A stretch of DNA of 17,562 nt from positions 1 to 17,562 of the forward strand of contig JAAUPU010000002.1 of assembly GCA_012032975.1 (NCBI GenBank), read 5' to 3'. Source of the DNA: Caldilineaceae bacterium (GTDB taxonomy: Bacteria > Chloroflexota > Anaerolineae > Caldilineales > Caldilineaceae). Within the stretch, counting starts at the first letter, position 1. Every line of letters begins with the position of its first letter. The notes below the pieces were generated by a model. The model was not told the origin of the DNA. It was given only the letters and a program-made list of their open reading frames with translations, and did no database searches. Below are positions 1 through 8,172 of this stretch, one piece after another. Position numbers and translations under genes: made by a program.

Positions 1-118
1 AGTCGTTGTCACACACGACAACTTCGAGATCGCCTTCTTGAGCCAGAGCGGAGTCTATGGCAAGTTTCAATAGGTCAGCGCGATTGCGCGTCGGTATAAC
101 GATGGAAAACAACGGCAT
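1..118 (-). CDS. Family 2 glycosyltransferase, N-terminal fragment cut by the window edge
   Basis: A start codon (ATG, first base at 118) opens a frame that stays open to the left edge, giving 39 residues. They begin MPLFSIVIPTRNRADLLKLA and continue with SALAQ and EVVVCDND. This is the typical first strand and nucleotide-binding entry of GT-A fold family 2 glycosyltransferases, which move a sugar from a nucleotide donor on the cytoplasmic face of the membrane. An AAGGA ribosome-binding site lies about 10 bases upstream, and the gene starts 15 bases after the stop of the Tat-exported small protein, so it is probably co-transcribed. The DxD metal motif and acceptor region are outside the window, so substrate cannot be judged. 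Confidence 0.85.
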   Translation of the reverse strand, partial: MPLFSIVIPTRNRADLLKLAIDSALAQEGDLEVVVCDND

Positions 119-133
119 CGGCGAATATCCTTG

Positions 134-568
134 TCAGGCTTGGAGACGGGCGAAGGGATTCAGGCAGGGCCGAACGTATGGATCATATGGCCCAAGATAG
201 GTAACCACCCTGGACTCGTCCATACCATTCAAGAAAAAATCACTTCCCTGCAAATAACGTTCGGCGAGCGGCGTCCAGTAATCATCGATCCGGCCCACCG
301 AGTCGAGAAGAGAGGTGTGTACATACAGCGGTGTCAGGTATCTGCGCCGCGCTGTGATCCTCGTTTCGTCTGCAAGGACTTCGTTGGCAAACTGCAAAAG
401 GCTTGCTTCGTCCAGCTGGAGATAATCGAGCTTTTTGCGCAGATTGGCGGCAACGATCCCGGCGGCGCTGCCATCACTTTCCGAGTACCACCAACCAGCC
501 GTGATCAGCGAAAGCCCAACCGCGACTGTCGAAGCCAGAAATGTCCGACGATTCATTTTTCCACTCAT
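134..568 (-). CDS. Small Tat-exported partner subunit of the GMC dehydrogenase (gluconate 2-dehydrogenase subunit 3-like)
   Basis: This 144-residue protein starts at MSGKMNRRTFLAS; a second in-frame ATG lies four codons later. The twin-arginine pair before a hydrophobic stretch (about residues 12-24) looks like a Tat signal or anchor. The mature part is about 115 residues, without cysteine motifs apart from one Cys near the C-terminus (DPYVRPCLNPFA). The gene starts 11 bases after the stop of the FAD-dependent GMC dehydrogenase. In FAD-dependent glucose, gluconate and sorbitol dehydrogenases a small Tat-bearing 'hitchhiker' subunit carries the cofactor-loaded catalytic subunit across the membrane. 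Size, signal and position fit that role, although the small subunit usually precedes the large one. A longer frame extends upstream to 790 but overlaps the GMC gene and is not credible as a start. Confidence 0.75.
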   Translation of the reverse strand: MSGKMNRRTFLASTVAVGLSLITAGWWYSESDGSAAGIVAANLRKKLDYLQLDEASLLQFANEVLADETRITARRRYLTPLYVHTSLLDSVGRIDDYWTPLAERYLQGSDFFLNGMDESRVVTYLGPYDPYVRPCLNPFARLQA

Positions 569-579
569 ATCCACCGTTC

Positions 580-2003
580 CTAACCGACTAAATGGTCCGC
601 AGCCCAGAGCGAAAGGGCCGAGAGTGTGAGCGTCGGATTGGCGGGCGACATGGTCGGGAAAGCCCCGCTGCCAAGCACCAATAGATTCCTGACCTGATGG
701 TGGACTAAATATCGGTCTATCACACTCGTCTTGGGGTCGTCGCCCATCACCGTCGTGCCGCAGATATGCGGTTCTGCCCGCCGCTCCCACTTGTCGATCT
801 GCACATCTTCGACCGGGAAATTTGCCAGCAACTTGGGCAATTCCTCGGGCAATTTCGCCAATGCTTTGCGCGCATAGTCCGAGGTCTCTGTGTAGATGGT
901 TTCAGGAAGCTCCGGGTTTTCCGTGTCTGGAACGACGTAGTTCGCGGCATTTGGCAGGTTCTCGTAGATGAACTGGAGATGCAGCCTCTGTTGCCACTTG
1001 CCCCGCTCGGAGCGCACCCAGGGTACGTTCGAGGTTTCCATCAGACAGGCAGCATAGTCGCGCCTGTGGGGTCCGTCGTACAACATGTAACCATGCCCTG
1101 TGATGCTGGTGCTGCCTTGATAGTTATCCAAGCCATCGAAGAGGACGATGACCTTGATCGATGTCTGTTCGTCCAGATATTTGCCCAGCAATGGGTGGTC
1201 GATCTGCGACCGCTGGAGGATGTGAGGGTTGAAGATCGCATTGGCGCCTAGTACGATCAGATCGGCTTCGGCGTGCAGCTCTTTATCACCGTTGGCGTAG
1301 GTCACGCCGGTGGCCAGGCCGGCTTCGGTGTCAATGGTTTTTGCTTCCGCCTCGAACTCCACTGTAACCCTGGGGTCTTCGTATAGGTAAGCCAACTCAT
1401 TCTGGATCGTAAACTTGGAGTTGATGGGACAAAGCACGCAGACACCGTTGGCGCAACAGCGCGGCCGATTCGCTGTGCTGACCCGCGCGCGTGCGCACGG
1501 AGAATGATAGAACCCATCGGGAAACGAGGTCTTGAAGAGTTTGTCGGGATCGGTCAGGTTGTGAGGCGGTTGAGGGTAGGGTGTACTCCTTGGGAAGGGC
1601 GAGTCCTCGCTTGGCCCCGAAACAGCCATCACTTCTTCTACTTCCGCATAGTACCGCTCGAGATCATCGTAGCCGATCGGCCAATCAGCGCCGACGCCAT
1701 ATTCCGTCCGCATCCGAAAATCGTTGGGCAAAAGCGGGGTGTCTGCGCGGCCCAGCAGTTCGAGCCACCCCCAAAACTCACGTTAAAGCCCCAAGCCTTG
1801 CGTGGGTGTCGATTGACAAATGTTTGGTAGAAGTCGACGCTGGAGTTGCGTCGATTTTTCAATTGCCAGGCGTGAGAATCGAGTCGTCCGCGCTCCAGGA
1901 CGAGGACGGACGCGGTTGGCTCTGCCTTTGCAAGGTACCTCAATAAGAAGAACGATGAGGCAAAGCCGGTGCCAATGACGATCAAATCATATTTGTTGCT
2001 CAC
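580..2003 (-). CDS. GMC-family FAD-dependent sugar dehydrogenase with putative Fe-S cysteine cluster (one frameshift)
   Basis: Read as one gene of about 474 codons after restoring one base near 1733-1739. The N-terminal piece (residues 1-90) starts at a GTG with an AGGGAG site 8 bases upstream and holds the dinucleotide-binding strand YDLIVIGTGFAS and GGGSNCWAAQTPR. The C-terminal piece has the GMC finish: EPHICGTTVMGDD (His about 413) and FPTMSPANPTLTLSAL (Asn about 456), the expected active-site pair. Residues 183-192 read CCANGVCVLC. The CC-x4-C start matches the spacing of the 3Fe-4S ligands known in FAD-dependent glucose dehydrogenase. These enzymes oxidise sugars or sugar acids and pass electrons to a cytochrome or quinone. 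No cytochrome gene is in the window. The Tat partner follows directly. The substrate is unknown; a sugar of this polysaccharide is a guess. Confidence 0.85.
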
Positions 2004-2163
2004 CAAAAGTGCTCCCTGAAACAATGGCGGTTGGCGCAGCCATCTGCCCACTTCTATTCAAGAAAGAATACCACAAAATCACCGCAACGGGCGTTTGGAA
2101 AGAGGTGCAGCAATCGACACACCGCGCATGACCATGCACGCCATCCGCCCCATGCTTCATCCT
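2004..2163. other. Intergenic gap upstream of the dehydrogenase genes
   Basis: These 160 bases separate the SDR stop from the GMC start. They hold the AGGGAG ribosome-binding site (about 2012-2017) and could hold a promoter for the dehydrogenase-glycosyltransferase genes, but I see no convincing -35/-10 pair, no strong hairpin with a T-run and no repeat. The minus-strand frame of the GMC gene stays open back to 2051, but without a better start. Confidence 0.4.
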
Positions 2164-3222
2164 TCAGGCAGGCTGCTGGAGGCTCAAGATTGTTCTTCTG
2201 AAAGACTCGTCCAGACTGGTGGTTGGGGACCAGCCCAAACCGCGTGCCCTTGATATGTCTGGAACGACGCGCGAGACTGGCGTCTGATAGTGGCTGGATA
2301 CTGCATCAGTTTCAAGACGCCGGACCGCAATGCGCTTTTCCGGGAAGAGTTCCGCAACCAGCTTTGCCAGATCGCGGATGTTTGTTTCCGTCCGATCATT
2401 GCCGATGTTGTACGCTTGGTCAGCACGCCCCTTCAATAGCACTGTGAAGAAGCCCGCCGCGGCATCCGCCGCATAGCAGAAGGTGCGCAATGCGCTGCCG
2501 TCGCTTTTCATGACGATATCTTTGCCTTGGATGACATTGGCGATAAATTCGGCGAAGACGCGGTCATCGTCCAGGCGCAGGCCAGGACCAAACGCGGAAA
2601 AGATGCGCACGACCCGAGTCGGCAGGCCATATTGATGATGCCAGGATGCACAAATCGTCTCACCGAGCCGTTTGCTCTCCGCATAACATGATCGAACGGA
2701 CATTGTGTTTATCAGCCCGCAGGTCTCTTCAGAGATGGGAATTAGACTCTCATCAACCTGTCCATACACTTCGCAACTGCTGAAAAACAGGAAGCCAGCC
2801 ACCTCATTCTCGCGGGCAAGGCTCAGCAGGTGGTGTGTGCCCATGGTATTGGCCAATATCGTGCCCACTGGATCGGTGTGATAGTACTTCGGGCTTGCCT
2901 GGCTCGCGGCATGGACCACGTAATCGACGCGCCCGGGTATTTCTAGGGGCCGAGATACATCTTGGGCGATGAGCGTGAGATTCCCATCTGGCAGGTATTC
3001 GGCGAATCTCTGGCGAGCGCGTTCAAGATTGCGGACAACGCCGATCACACGCACGGGCGGAAGGGATCGATTGAGATTCAGAAAGAGCAGCGTTTCGACC
3101 ATGTATGCCGGCAACATGCCGCTGGCGCCTGTAATCAGGACCGTCTTCCCGGCGAACTCTTCCCAGGGTAGAGGGTGACGGATGATCGATTCGAGATCCT
3201 CTGTGACGATTGGGTTGGGCAT
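2164..3222 (-). CDS. Extended SDR nucleotide-sugar dehydratase/epimerase/decarboxylase
   Basis: Intact, 352 residues, ATG start with a GGAGG site five bases upstream. The Rossmann glycine motif TGASGML is at residues 31-37, the HAASQASP segment at about 104-111, the serine region FFSSCEVYG at 146-154 and the catalytic YAESK at 180-184 (Tyr180, Lys184). The GYFGP-like region reads FSAFGPGLRLDDDRVF. This is the extended short-chain dehydrogenase family that includes dTDP- and CDP-glucose 4,6-dehydratases, UDP-glucuronate decarboxylase and 4-epimerases. An N-terminal lead of about 25 residues before the Rossmann strand resembles a subgroup often found in O-antigen loci. It lies just after the C-methyltransferase. 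It could supply the 4-keto intermediate in a CDP-sugar route, since no rfbG is otherwise seen, but motifs alone do not fix the substrate. Confidence 0.9.
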   Translation of the reverse strand: MPNPIVTEDLESIIRHPLPWEEFAGKTVLITGASGMLPAYMVETLLFLNLNRSLPPVRVIGVVRNLERARQRFAEYLPDGNLTLIAQDVSRPLEIPGRVDYVVHAASQASPKYYHTDPVGTILANTMGTHHLLSLARENEVAGFLFFSSCEVYGQVDESLIPISEETCGLINTMSVRSCYAESKRLGETICASWHHQYGLPTRVVRIFSAFGPGLRLDDDRVFAEFIANVIQGKDIVMKSDGSALRTFCYAADAAAGFFTVLLKGRADQAYNIGNDRTETNIRDLAKLVAELFPEKRIAVRRLETDAVSSHYQTPVSRVVPDISRARGLGWSPTTSLDESFRRTILSLQQPA

Positions 3223-3303
3223 CTTACCTCCGGTCGCCTGTTGTCAAGACATCGTTCAGGCGAATTTGACGAAGCGTGTTGCGCACGGTAGCGGCGGGAG
3301 CAA

Positions 3304-4544
3304 TTATGAAACTGCCAGCAGATCCAGAAATGATACAAGCCGACCGCCAAGCCGTTGATATTCGCTCAGCTGTTCTGAAATTTCCCGCATATAGCCAGTG
3401 GAAAAGACGATAACCTCATCGACATAGTCGATTGTAAGCTGTTCTGGCGCAACAACTGGGATATGCGTGACTGGCGTGATGAAGCCATGCAGGGCATCGT
3501 TGCGGTCACAGACATATTGGATATCCAAATTGCTGATCTCTGCCATCGCAAGAAAGATCACCCCGCGCCCGCCCGCTCCATAGGCAGCAAAGCGTTTGCC
3601 TGCGCTGCGACCTGCGGCGAGGTAGGCGCGGAACTGTTCCAGGCTGGCTGCAACCTCTGCCGCAAAGTGCGGGAGACGATCCGGGATATCGGCAAGATAG
3701 TTAGCAGTTTCAACGTCGCCCATGCGCTCCGGCTGACGATCGGTCACCGGGGTCGCTGCCACCAGGAGCGAATTCCCGCGGCGAAGAGATTCTGGAACAA
3801 TGTCTGCAGAGAGAAGCTCGAATCCGCTAGCGTTGAGCATCTGCTCTATGGTAAACAGGTCTGGATAGATGGTGTGTTCGTGTTCGAACAGGCTGATCTC
3901 CCGCCGCGCATAGATTTTGGCAAATCGTGGACTTCAATGATCAGGATGCCTCGGTCTGGATCCAGAACGGTGCGGATGGTTTCTAGAAAGCCGGCGGGTT
4001 CGGGAAGATGGTCGAAGGTGTAGGTCAACAGCACCACTTGCGCGGGCAAAAACTCGTCCGGGATCATTTGAATGGTCTCGTCGGCAAAGAGCGCCTCGAC
4101 CACAGGAACCCCCCGGGCGCGTGAATTGGCCACAAGCTCTGCTCCCGGCTCGAAACCGAGAACGTCGACCCCGCGGCTCTGAAAACATTCGAGCTGATAT
4201 CCATCGCCCGAACCGATCTCCAGCACGCGATCGCCTGGCTTTAGGTCGAACATCTCAATGGCTCGCTCTGCCAGTTCGTGCATGAACTGGCGCGCCGTTG
4301 GTGAGTGGGAGACTGTGTATCGGTACTCTTGATAATAATCGGTGACGTCCACATCTTGCAGGGTCTGCACGGTCAGACAGTGGCCGCACCAATGGATGGA
4401 GAGCGGGGCCGAAAATTCCTGACCTGCATTTGAAGGGCGAACCAACCCATCGGTGAAGGGGATGTTTAGAAAGCCCAGAAACTGGTGGAGCTGATCGGAG
4501 CCGCAGATCCTACATTGTGTGCGATGCGAAATTGAGACGTTCAT
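3304..4544 (-). CDS. Sugar C-methyltransferase (SAM-dependent, zinc-binding N-terminus; one frameshift)
   Basis: After restoring one base near 3914-3923 this is one 413-codon gene. Residues 11-56 carry two CxxC pairs (CRIC at 11-14, CGHC at 53-56), the zinc site of the Methyltransf_13 domain. VLEIGSGDG at 107-115 is SAM motif I. The restored segment reads LFEHEHTIYPDLFTIEQ, matching the HEHxxY region that holds catalytic residues in deoxysugar C-methyltransferases such as TcaB9. The C-terminal domain has AYGAGGRG and VCDRND, typical of the Methyltransf_14 part. Known relatives methylate C-3 of 4-keto-deoxy nucleotide sugars in the cytoplasm. The start is the ATG at 4544; a GTG three codons upstream is possible. 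Without correction the gene appears as two open frames that do not overlap (3304-3840 and 3846-4553). Confidence 0.88.
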
Positions 4545-4683
4545 GATTCCCACTTGTCAACAGTTGAGGCTTCGCAAAACCATTCGGCAGCGAAACCGGA
4601 TTAGAAACGAGATAGCCTAGCAGCATCTGTTCACAGCCGGCTGGCAGTTGCACGCGGGCGAATGGATCCTGCTCCGGCGAGTC

Positions 4684-6107
4684 TTACCCGGTCGCCAGCT
4701 TCGGCGTTCGCTTGGGGAGCAAGCGGACAATATTTGCCCAGAAGTCCGCGATCCCTATCACAAAGACCGTAAACAGTATCGGATCGATCTGGGCTCGAAA
4801 TCTGGCATTCTCCCCATACTCAGAACTGACACTGATCATCGTGACATACCAGATTGTCATCACCATAAACAGGATGGAGGCTTGGAGACTCGACCGACCC
4901 AATCTAGCCAGTTGCCAGAGCGCCTTCAAGACCAGATAGAGCGTCATACACAGAGCCAGAAGATGGTAGATGCCCACGATCGAGTTGCCGGATTTCAAGG
5001 GCAAGTAACGGTCGATTGCCCTGATATTCGCTGCCATAAGGCTATCTCGGTATAGGTCGATATTCCAAATCGATTGCCGGTATAGAATCAACGCCTTTTT
5101 CATGCGGACCAGATAACGACCGGGATAATGGGTCAGCACAAATCGCGACGCCGCACCATACTCTTGCGCGATTCGGATATACGCAAAATGGTTCATGTTC
5201 TGGTCGCCACTGCTCTTCACCTCGTCGGACAGAAGTGATATCGATGCCAGAGTCGGGGCACTTGGATCAGTTCGGGAGCATAGTCGGCCACCGGATGGAA
5301 TTCAGTAACGAGTGCTGTCGCCGGGATATCGCCGGCTTCAACAAGCATGGCTTTCTCTTCGACTGACACGACTCGGGATGCGATTCTCCACAAGTTCATG
5401 CCTGTCCAACTAGATGGGCCAAAGAACCCAAATAGGGCGAAATTCTTCAGGTAGAGAAGCAAAACCAGGGCAGTTGCAAGCAGAGAAACATAGGCTATGA
5501 AACGAACTTTGGAAGGATAGAAGCAGAAAAAGAGCAGCGCAATCGAGACCAGCAGATAGACAATGAGAAACATCGAACGGCTGAGACAGATGAGGGTGAC
5601 AGCCGCCAGAAATCCGGTCAAGTAGCGCCGCTTTCCACCTGCCTGATATTTCCACAAAGCATACGCGGCAAAGGTAATGAGTCCAGAAATCAGCCATGTC
5701 GTGAACAGCCAATTTTCGTACAGAATTCGTTCGGGAAAAATGATGAAGAGCGTCGCCAGAAGAAAGGCGGGCCAATAACCTGTGCCTGACAGCCGCAGAA
5801 TGCGGTAGACCAAATAGTAGATGCCAAACCCGGTCAGCCAGTAGAGTGCGGCCAAGAGAATGCTGAACTGGTCCCCTGCAACTTGCAGTACAGCGCCGAT
5901 CAGCAAATTAAAGCCAGGGGGCTGTGAATGGAGCCAATACAGACTCGACAGCAGATCATTTTGTAAATGGGCAACGTCAAGGATGTGCCAACTGCTCGGA
6001 AGCGAAGATGCGTCGAAGCTGACCCCCATCAACATGTAGGCTGCGCGAGAGGCTGTGAAAGCAATCAAGAGATAGACGATGGCGGGTATGCGGCGTGGTT
6101 GGGTCAC
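4684..6107 (-). CDS. Polytopic membrane protein, probable GT-C glycosyltransferase (one frameshift)
   Basis: Two open frames (4684-5220 and 5217-6107) join into about 474 codons after adding one base near 5264-5272. The corrected join reads PEL-DPSAPTLASISLLSDE. At least nine hydrophobic segments are visible, starting at about residues 8-27. The first loop has Asp residues (Asp32, Asp44, Asp51) and LHSQPPGFNLLIG at about 59-71. This resembles the 'QPPL' loop of PMT/ArnT-type GT-C enzymes, which use a polyprenyl-phosphate sugar donor outside the membrane. The last membrane segments are in the second piece. The GTG start has no clear ribosome-binding site. An ATG at 6124 (MIKQTT) would join if one more base is missing near 6108, which is speculative. 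A polymerase or flippase-like role cannot be excluded. Confidence 0.7.
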
Positions 6108-6292
6108 GTTGTCTGTTTGATCATTCTCTGGAAAACATCAGCAATTAAAGCGGTATGCCTATTTGGTCTTACTACTAAACCACGCAAAGGGCGACCGGCC
6201 CTGACCACGGGTCCGTACGTCGAATGGCTCTGTTCTGACGGGCGGTGGTTTCTTCGGTTGCGATTTGCGGGTATGTGATGTATCGGGGTAGA
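6108..6292. other. Gap between the epimerase and the GT-C-like gene
   Basis: These 185 bases lie between the tight wzc-to-epimerase block and the looser tailoring block. A weak inverted repeat around TTTGGT...AAACCA (about 6163-6183) has no T-run and is not a convincing terminator. A promoter for the downstream genes could be here, but I cannot point to one. Confidence 0.35.
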
Positions 6293-7353
6293 TCAGTGGA
6301 CCCATGCCAGACCAGGGGAGACACGGCCCGTGTCGCGCAGCGCAGCCAACGCATGCAACCGGATGAAGAGAGGGCTGTGGCGAAAATCAGCGCTCAAACG
6401 CGGTTCATCAGCCAATCCCTGTTGGAGTTCGCGGATTGAACGGTCCAGTGTATGCTGCGGCTGATGGTTGGGCGCCAGACGCCGAAATTGCTCAAAGTCT
6501 ACGCGATACGAACGCTTGTCTGGAGAGGCCTCTGTGTTGATGTGGACCTCAACGTCACCCATCACATCACGGACAATCTCGGCAACTTCACTGACCTGGA
6601 AGTTCCAATGATCCGCGCCGGCGTTGACACACAAAAAGTCATCGTCAAGCGCCGACTTGCGAACAATCGCCCACTCGATCGCCCTAGCCATATCGTGGAT
6701 ATCAATCAGTGGTCGCCAAGGCGTACCGTCGCTCAAAATGTCAATCCGTTTGACGCTGAGTGCGCTCGCCACGAAATCGTTGACCACCAGATCCAAACGG
6801 GTGCGTGGCGAGTATCCGCAGGCCGTGGCAAAACGCAGGCAAGTGACCTTGAAGGACTCATCAGCCAACCGTTGTAGCCCAACTTCAGCAGCGATCTTCG
6901 ATTTTGCGTACGCGGTCAGCGGATTAAGCAGCGCCTGCTCATTCTTGGCTTCATCACCGCCCGCGCCATAGACGCTGCAACTGGATGCAAAACGAAGTTG
7001 CCAACGCCGCGTCGTTTTGCCTCAGCGGCCAATTCTACAGTGGTCACATGGTTGATCTGGTCGGTCACCGCCTCGAAGGTTTTGCCCATCGGATCGTTAG
7101 ATATGGCGGCCAGATGCACGATGCTATCCACGCCATCCAACAGCGACGGGTCAATTGCGCGCACGTCACCAAAAATCTGGGCGTCGGCTGCTCGTTCTGG
7201 TAGAAGGGTCGTACCTGTCAGGCAACCTGAAAAAAGCCTGCATCCAGGCCGATCAAGGTCGCATGAGGAAAGACAGTACGAAGGTGATCCAGCACGGCCG
7301 GCCCCCACATAACCCATGTTGCCTGTGACAAGGATTTTCACGCGACCACCCAT
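6293..7353 (-). CDS. NAD-dependent epimerase/reductase paired with the cytidylyltransferase (three frameshifts)
   Basis: The intact protein would be about 353 residues. Three single-base errors break it: one extra base in the C run at 7302-7306, one missing in the A run at 7230-7235 and one missing in the A run at 6989-6992. Corrected, it reads ILVTGNMGYVGPAVLDHLR (Rossmann glycines at about 10-17), SIVHLAAISNDPMG, FVFASSCSVYG, TAYAKSK (Tyr149, Lys153), TCLRFATACG, RLDLVVNDFVA, GTPWRPLIDIHDMARA and DKRSYRVDF. These motifs mark a family of extended SDRs commonly next to rfbF-type genes, acting on an NDP-sugar, here presumably CDP-linked. It starts 40 bases after the cytidylyltransferase. The ATG at 7353 has AGGTGG upstream; a GTG at 7341 is an alternative. 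Whether it epimerises or reduces is not clear. Confidence 0.85.
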
Positions 7354-7392
7354 TTGTCCAGCCACCTAGCTTTCCCGCGGCCAATGTCCATG

Positions 7393-8163
7393 TTATGCCC
7401 AAATCTTCCACGGCGCTCTTTTGGCACGCCACATCTCTTCGAGTACCGTCTTGTCGCGCAGCGAGTCCATGGGCCGCCAGAAACCTCGATGGTAAAAGGC
7501 GTTTAATTGCCCGTCGGCAGCCACCAGGGGCAGGGTGTCGTTTTCCCAACTGGATGCGTCGCCCTCAATATATTCGATCGCATCTGGTTCGAGTACAAAG
7601 AAGCCGCCATTCACCCACGCGCCATCACCTTCGGGTTTTTCCTGGAAGCCCAGAACCCTGTCGCCCTGAGTGTGAAGCGCGCCAAATCGACCGGGCGGTT
7701 GAACAGCGGTGACAGTCGCCAGCAGACCGCTTTGCCGATGACGCCGGATCAGCTCACTGATGTCCACATCGCCCAGACCATCGCCATAGGTGAAACAGAA
7801 TGTACCATCCCCCACGTAGGAACTGACGCGCTTCAACCGACCCGCCGTGCCCGTTAATTCTCCTGTATCGATCAGGGTGACCCGCCACGGTTCGACCGTT
7901 CGGTGATGCACTTCCATGCTGTTGGTGCTCATATCAAAGGTCACGTCGGACATATGCAGGAAATAGTTGGCGAAATATTCCTTGATCATGTAGCCGCGAT
8001 AGCCACAACAGACGACAAAGTCGTTGATGCCAAAAGACGAATAAATTTTGAGGATATGCCAGAGAATCGGCTTGCCGCCCAGTTCGACCATCGGTTTAGG
8101 TCGCAGGTTGGTCTCCTCGCTCAACCGGGTGCCGAAGCCACCGGCAAGAATTACCGCCTTCAT
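7393..8163 (-). CDS. rfbF: Glucose-1-phosphate cytidylyltransferase
   Basis: Complete, 256 residues, the usual family length. It makes CDP-glucose from CTP and glucose 1-phosphate, the first step to CDP-linked deoxysugars. The nucleotide-binding start is MKAVILAGGFGTRLSEET with RPKPMVELGGKP, followed by WHILKIYSSFGINDFVVCCG, the YGDGLGDVD metal-binding segment and QEKPEGDGAWVNGGFFVLEP. The LSEET and GDGAWVNGGFF features point to cytidylyltransferase rather than the dTDP-glucose (RfbA) branch. The ATG at 8163 has GAGGTG six bases upstream and begins 9 bases after the Wzt stop. The next gene is an SDR, as in many CDP-sugar clusters. No separate rfbG (CDP-glucose 4,6-dehydratase) is recognisable in the window unless one of the two SDRs does that job. 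Confidence 0.95.
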   Translation of the reverse strand: MKAVILAGGFGTRLSEETNLRPKPMVELGGKPILWHILKIYSSFGINDFVVCCGYRGYMIKEYFANYFLHMSDVTFDMSTNSMEVHHRTVEPWRVTLIDTGELTGTAGRLKRVSSYVGDGTFCFTYGDGLGDVDISELIRRHRQSGLLATVTAVQPPGRFGALHTQGDRVLGFQEKPEGDGAWVNGGFFVLEPDAIEYIEGDASSWENDTLPLVAADGQLNAFYHRGFWRPMDSLRDKTVLEEMWRAKRAPWKIWA

Positions 8164-8172
8164 GCCATCACC

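Noticed and set aside
131..629. Plus-strand open frames opposite the Tat protein and the GMC 3' end
   Set aside because: They are antisense to well-supported minus-strand genes, have no ribosome-binding site and no recognisable domain.
766..1251. Plus-strand 161-codon open frame
   Set aside because: It lies fully antisense to the GMC dehydrogenase, whose motifs are clear; composition looks like a reverse-complement shadow.
2970..3180. Plus-strand frames opposite the SDR N-terminus
   Set aside because: They are shadows of the Rossmann region of a confident minus-strand gene.
4545..4683. In-frame open stretch after the stop of the GT-C-like gene (about 46 codons)
   Set aside because: It could be a C-terminal extension cut by an error at the stop codon, but it has no hydrophobic segment or recognised motif and the gene length is already normal.
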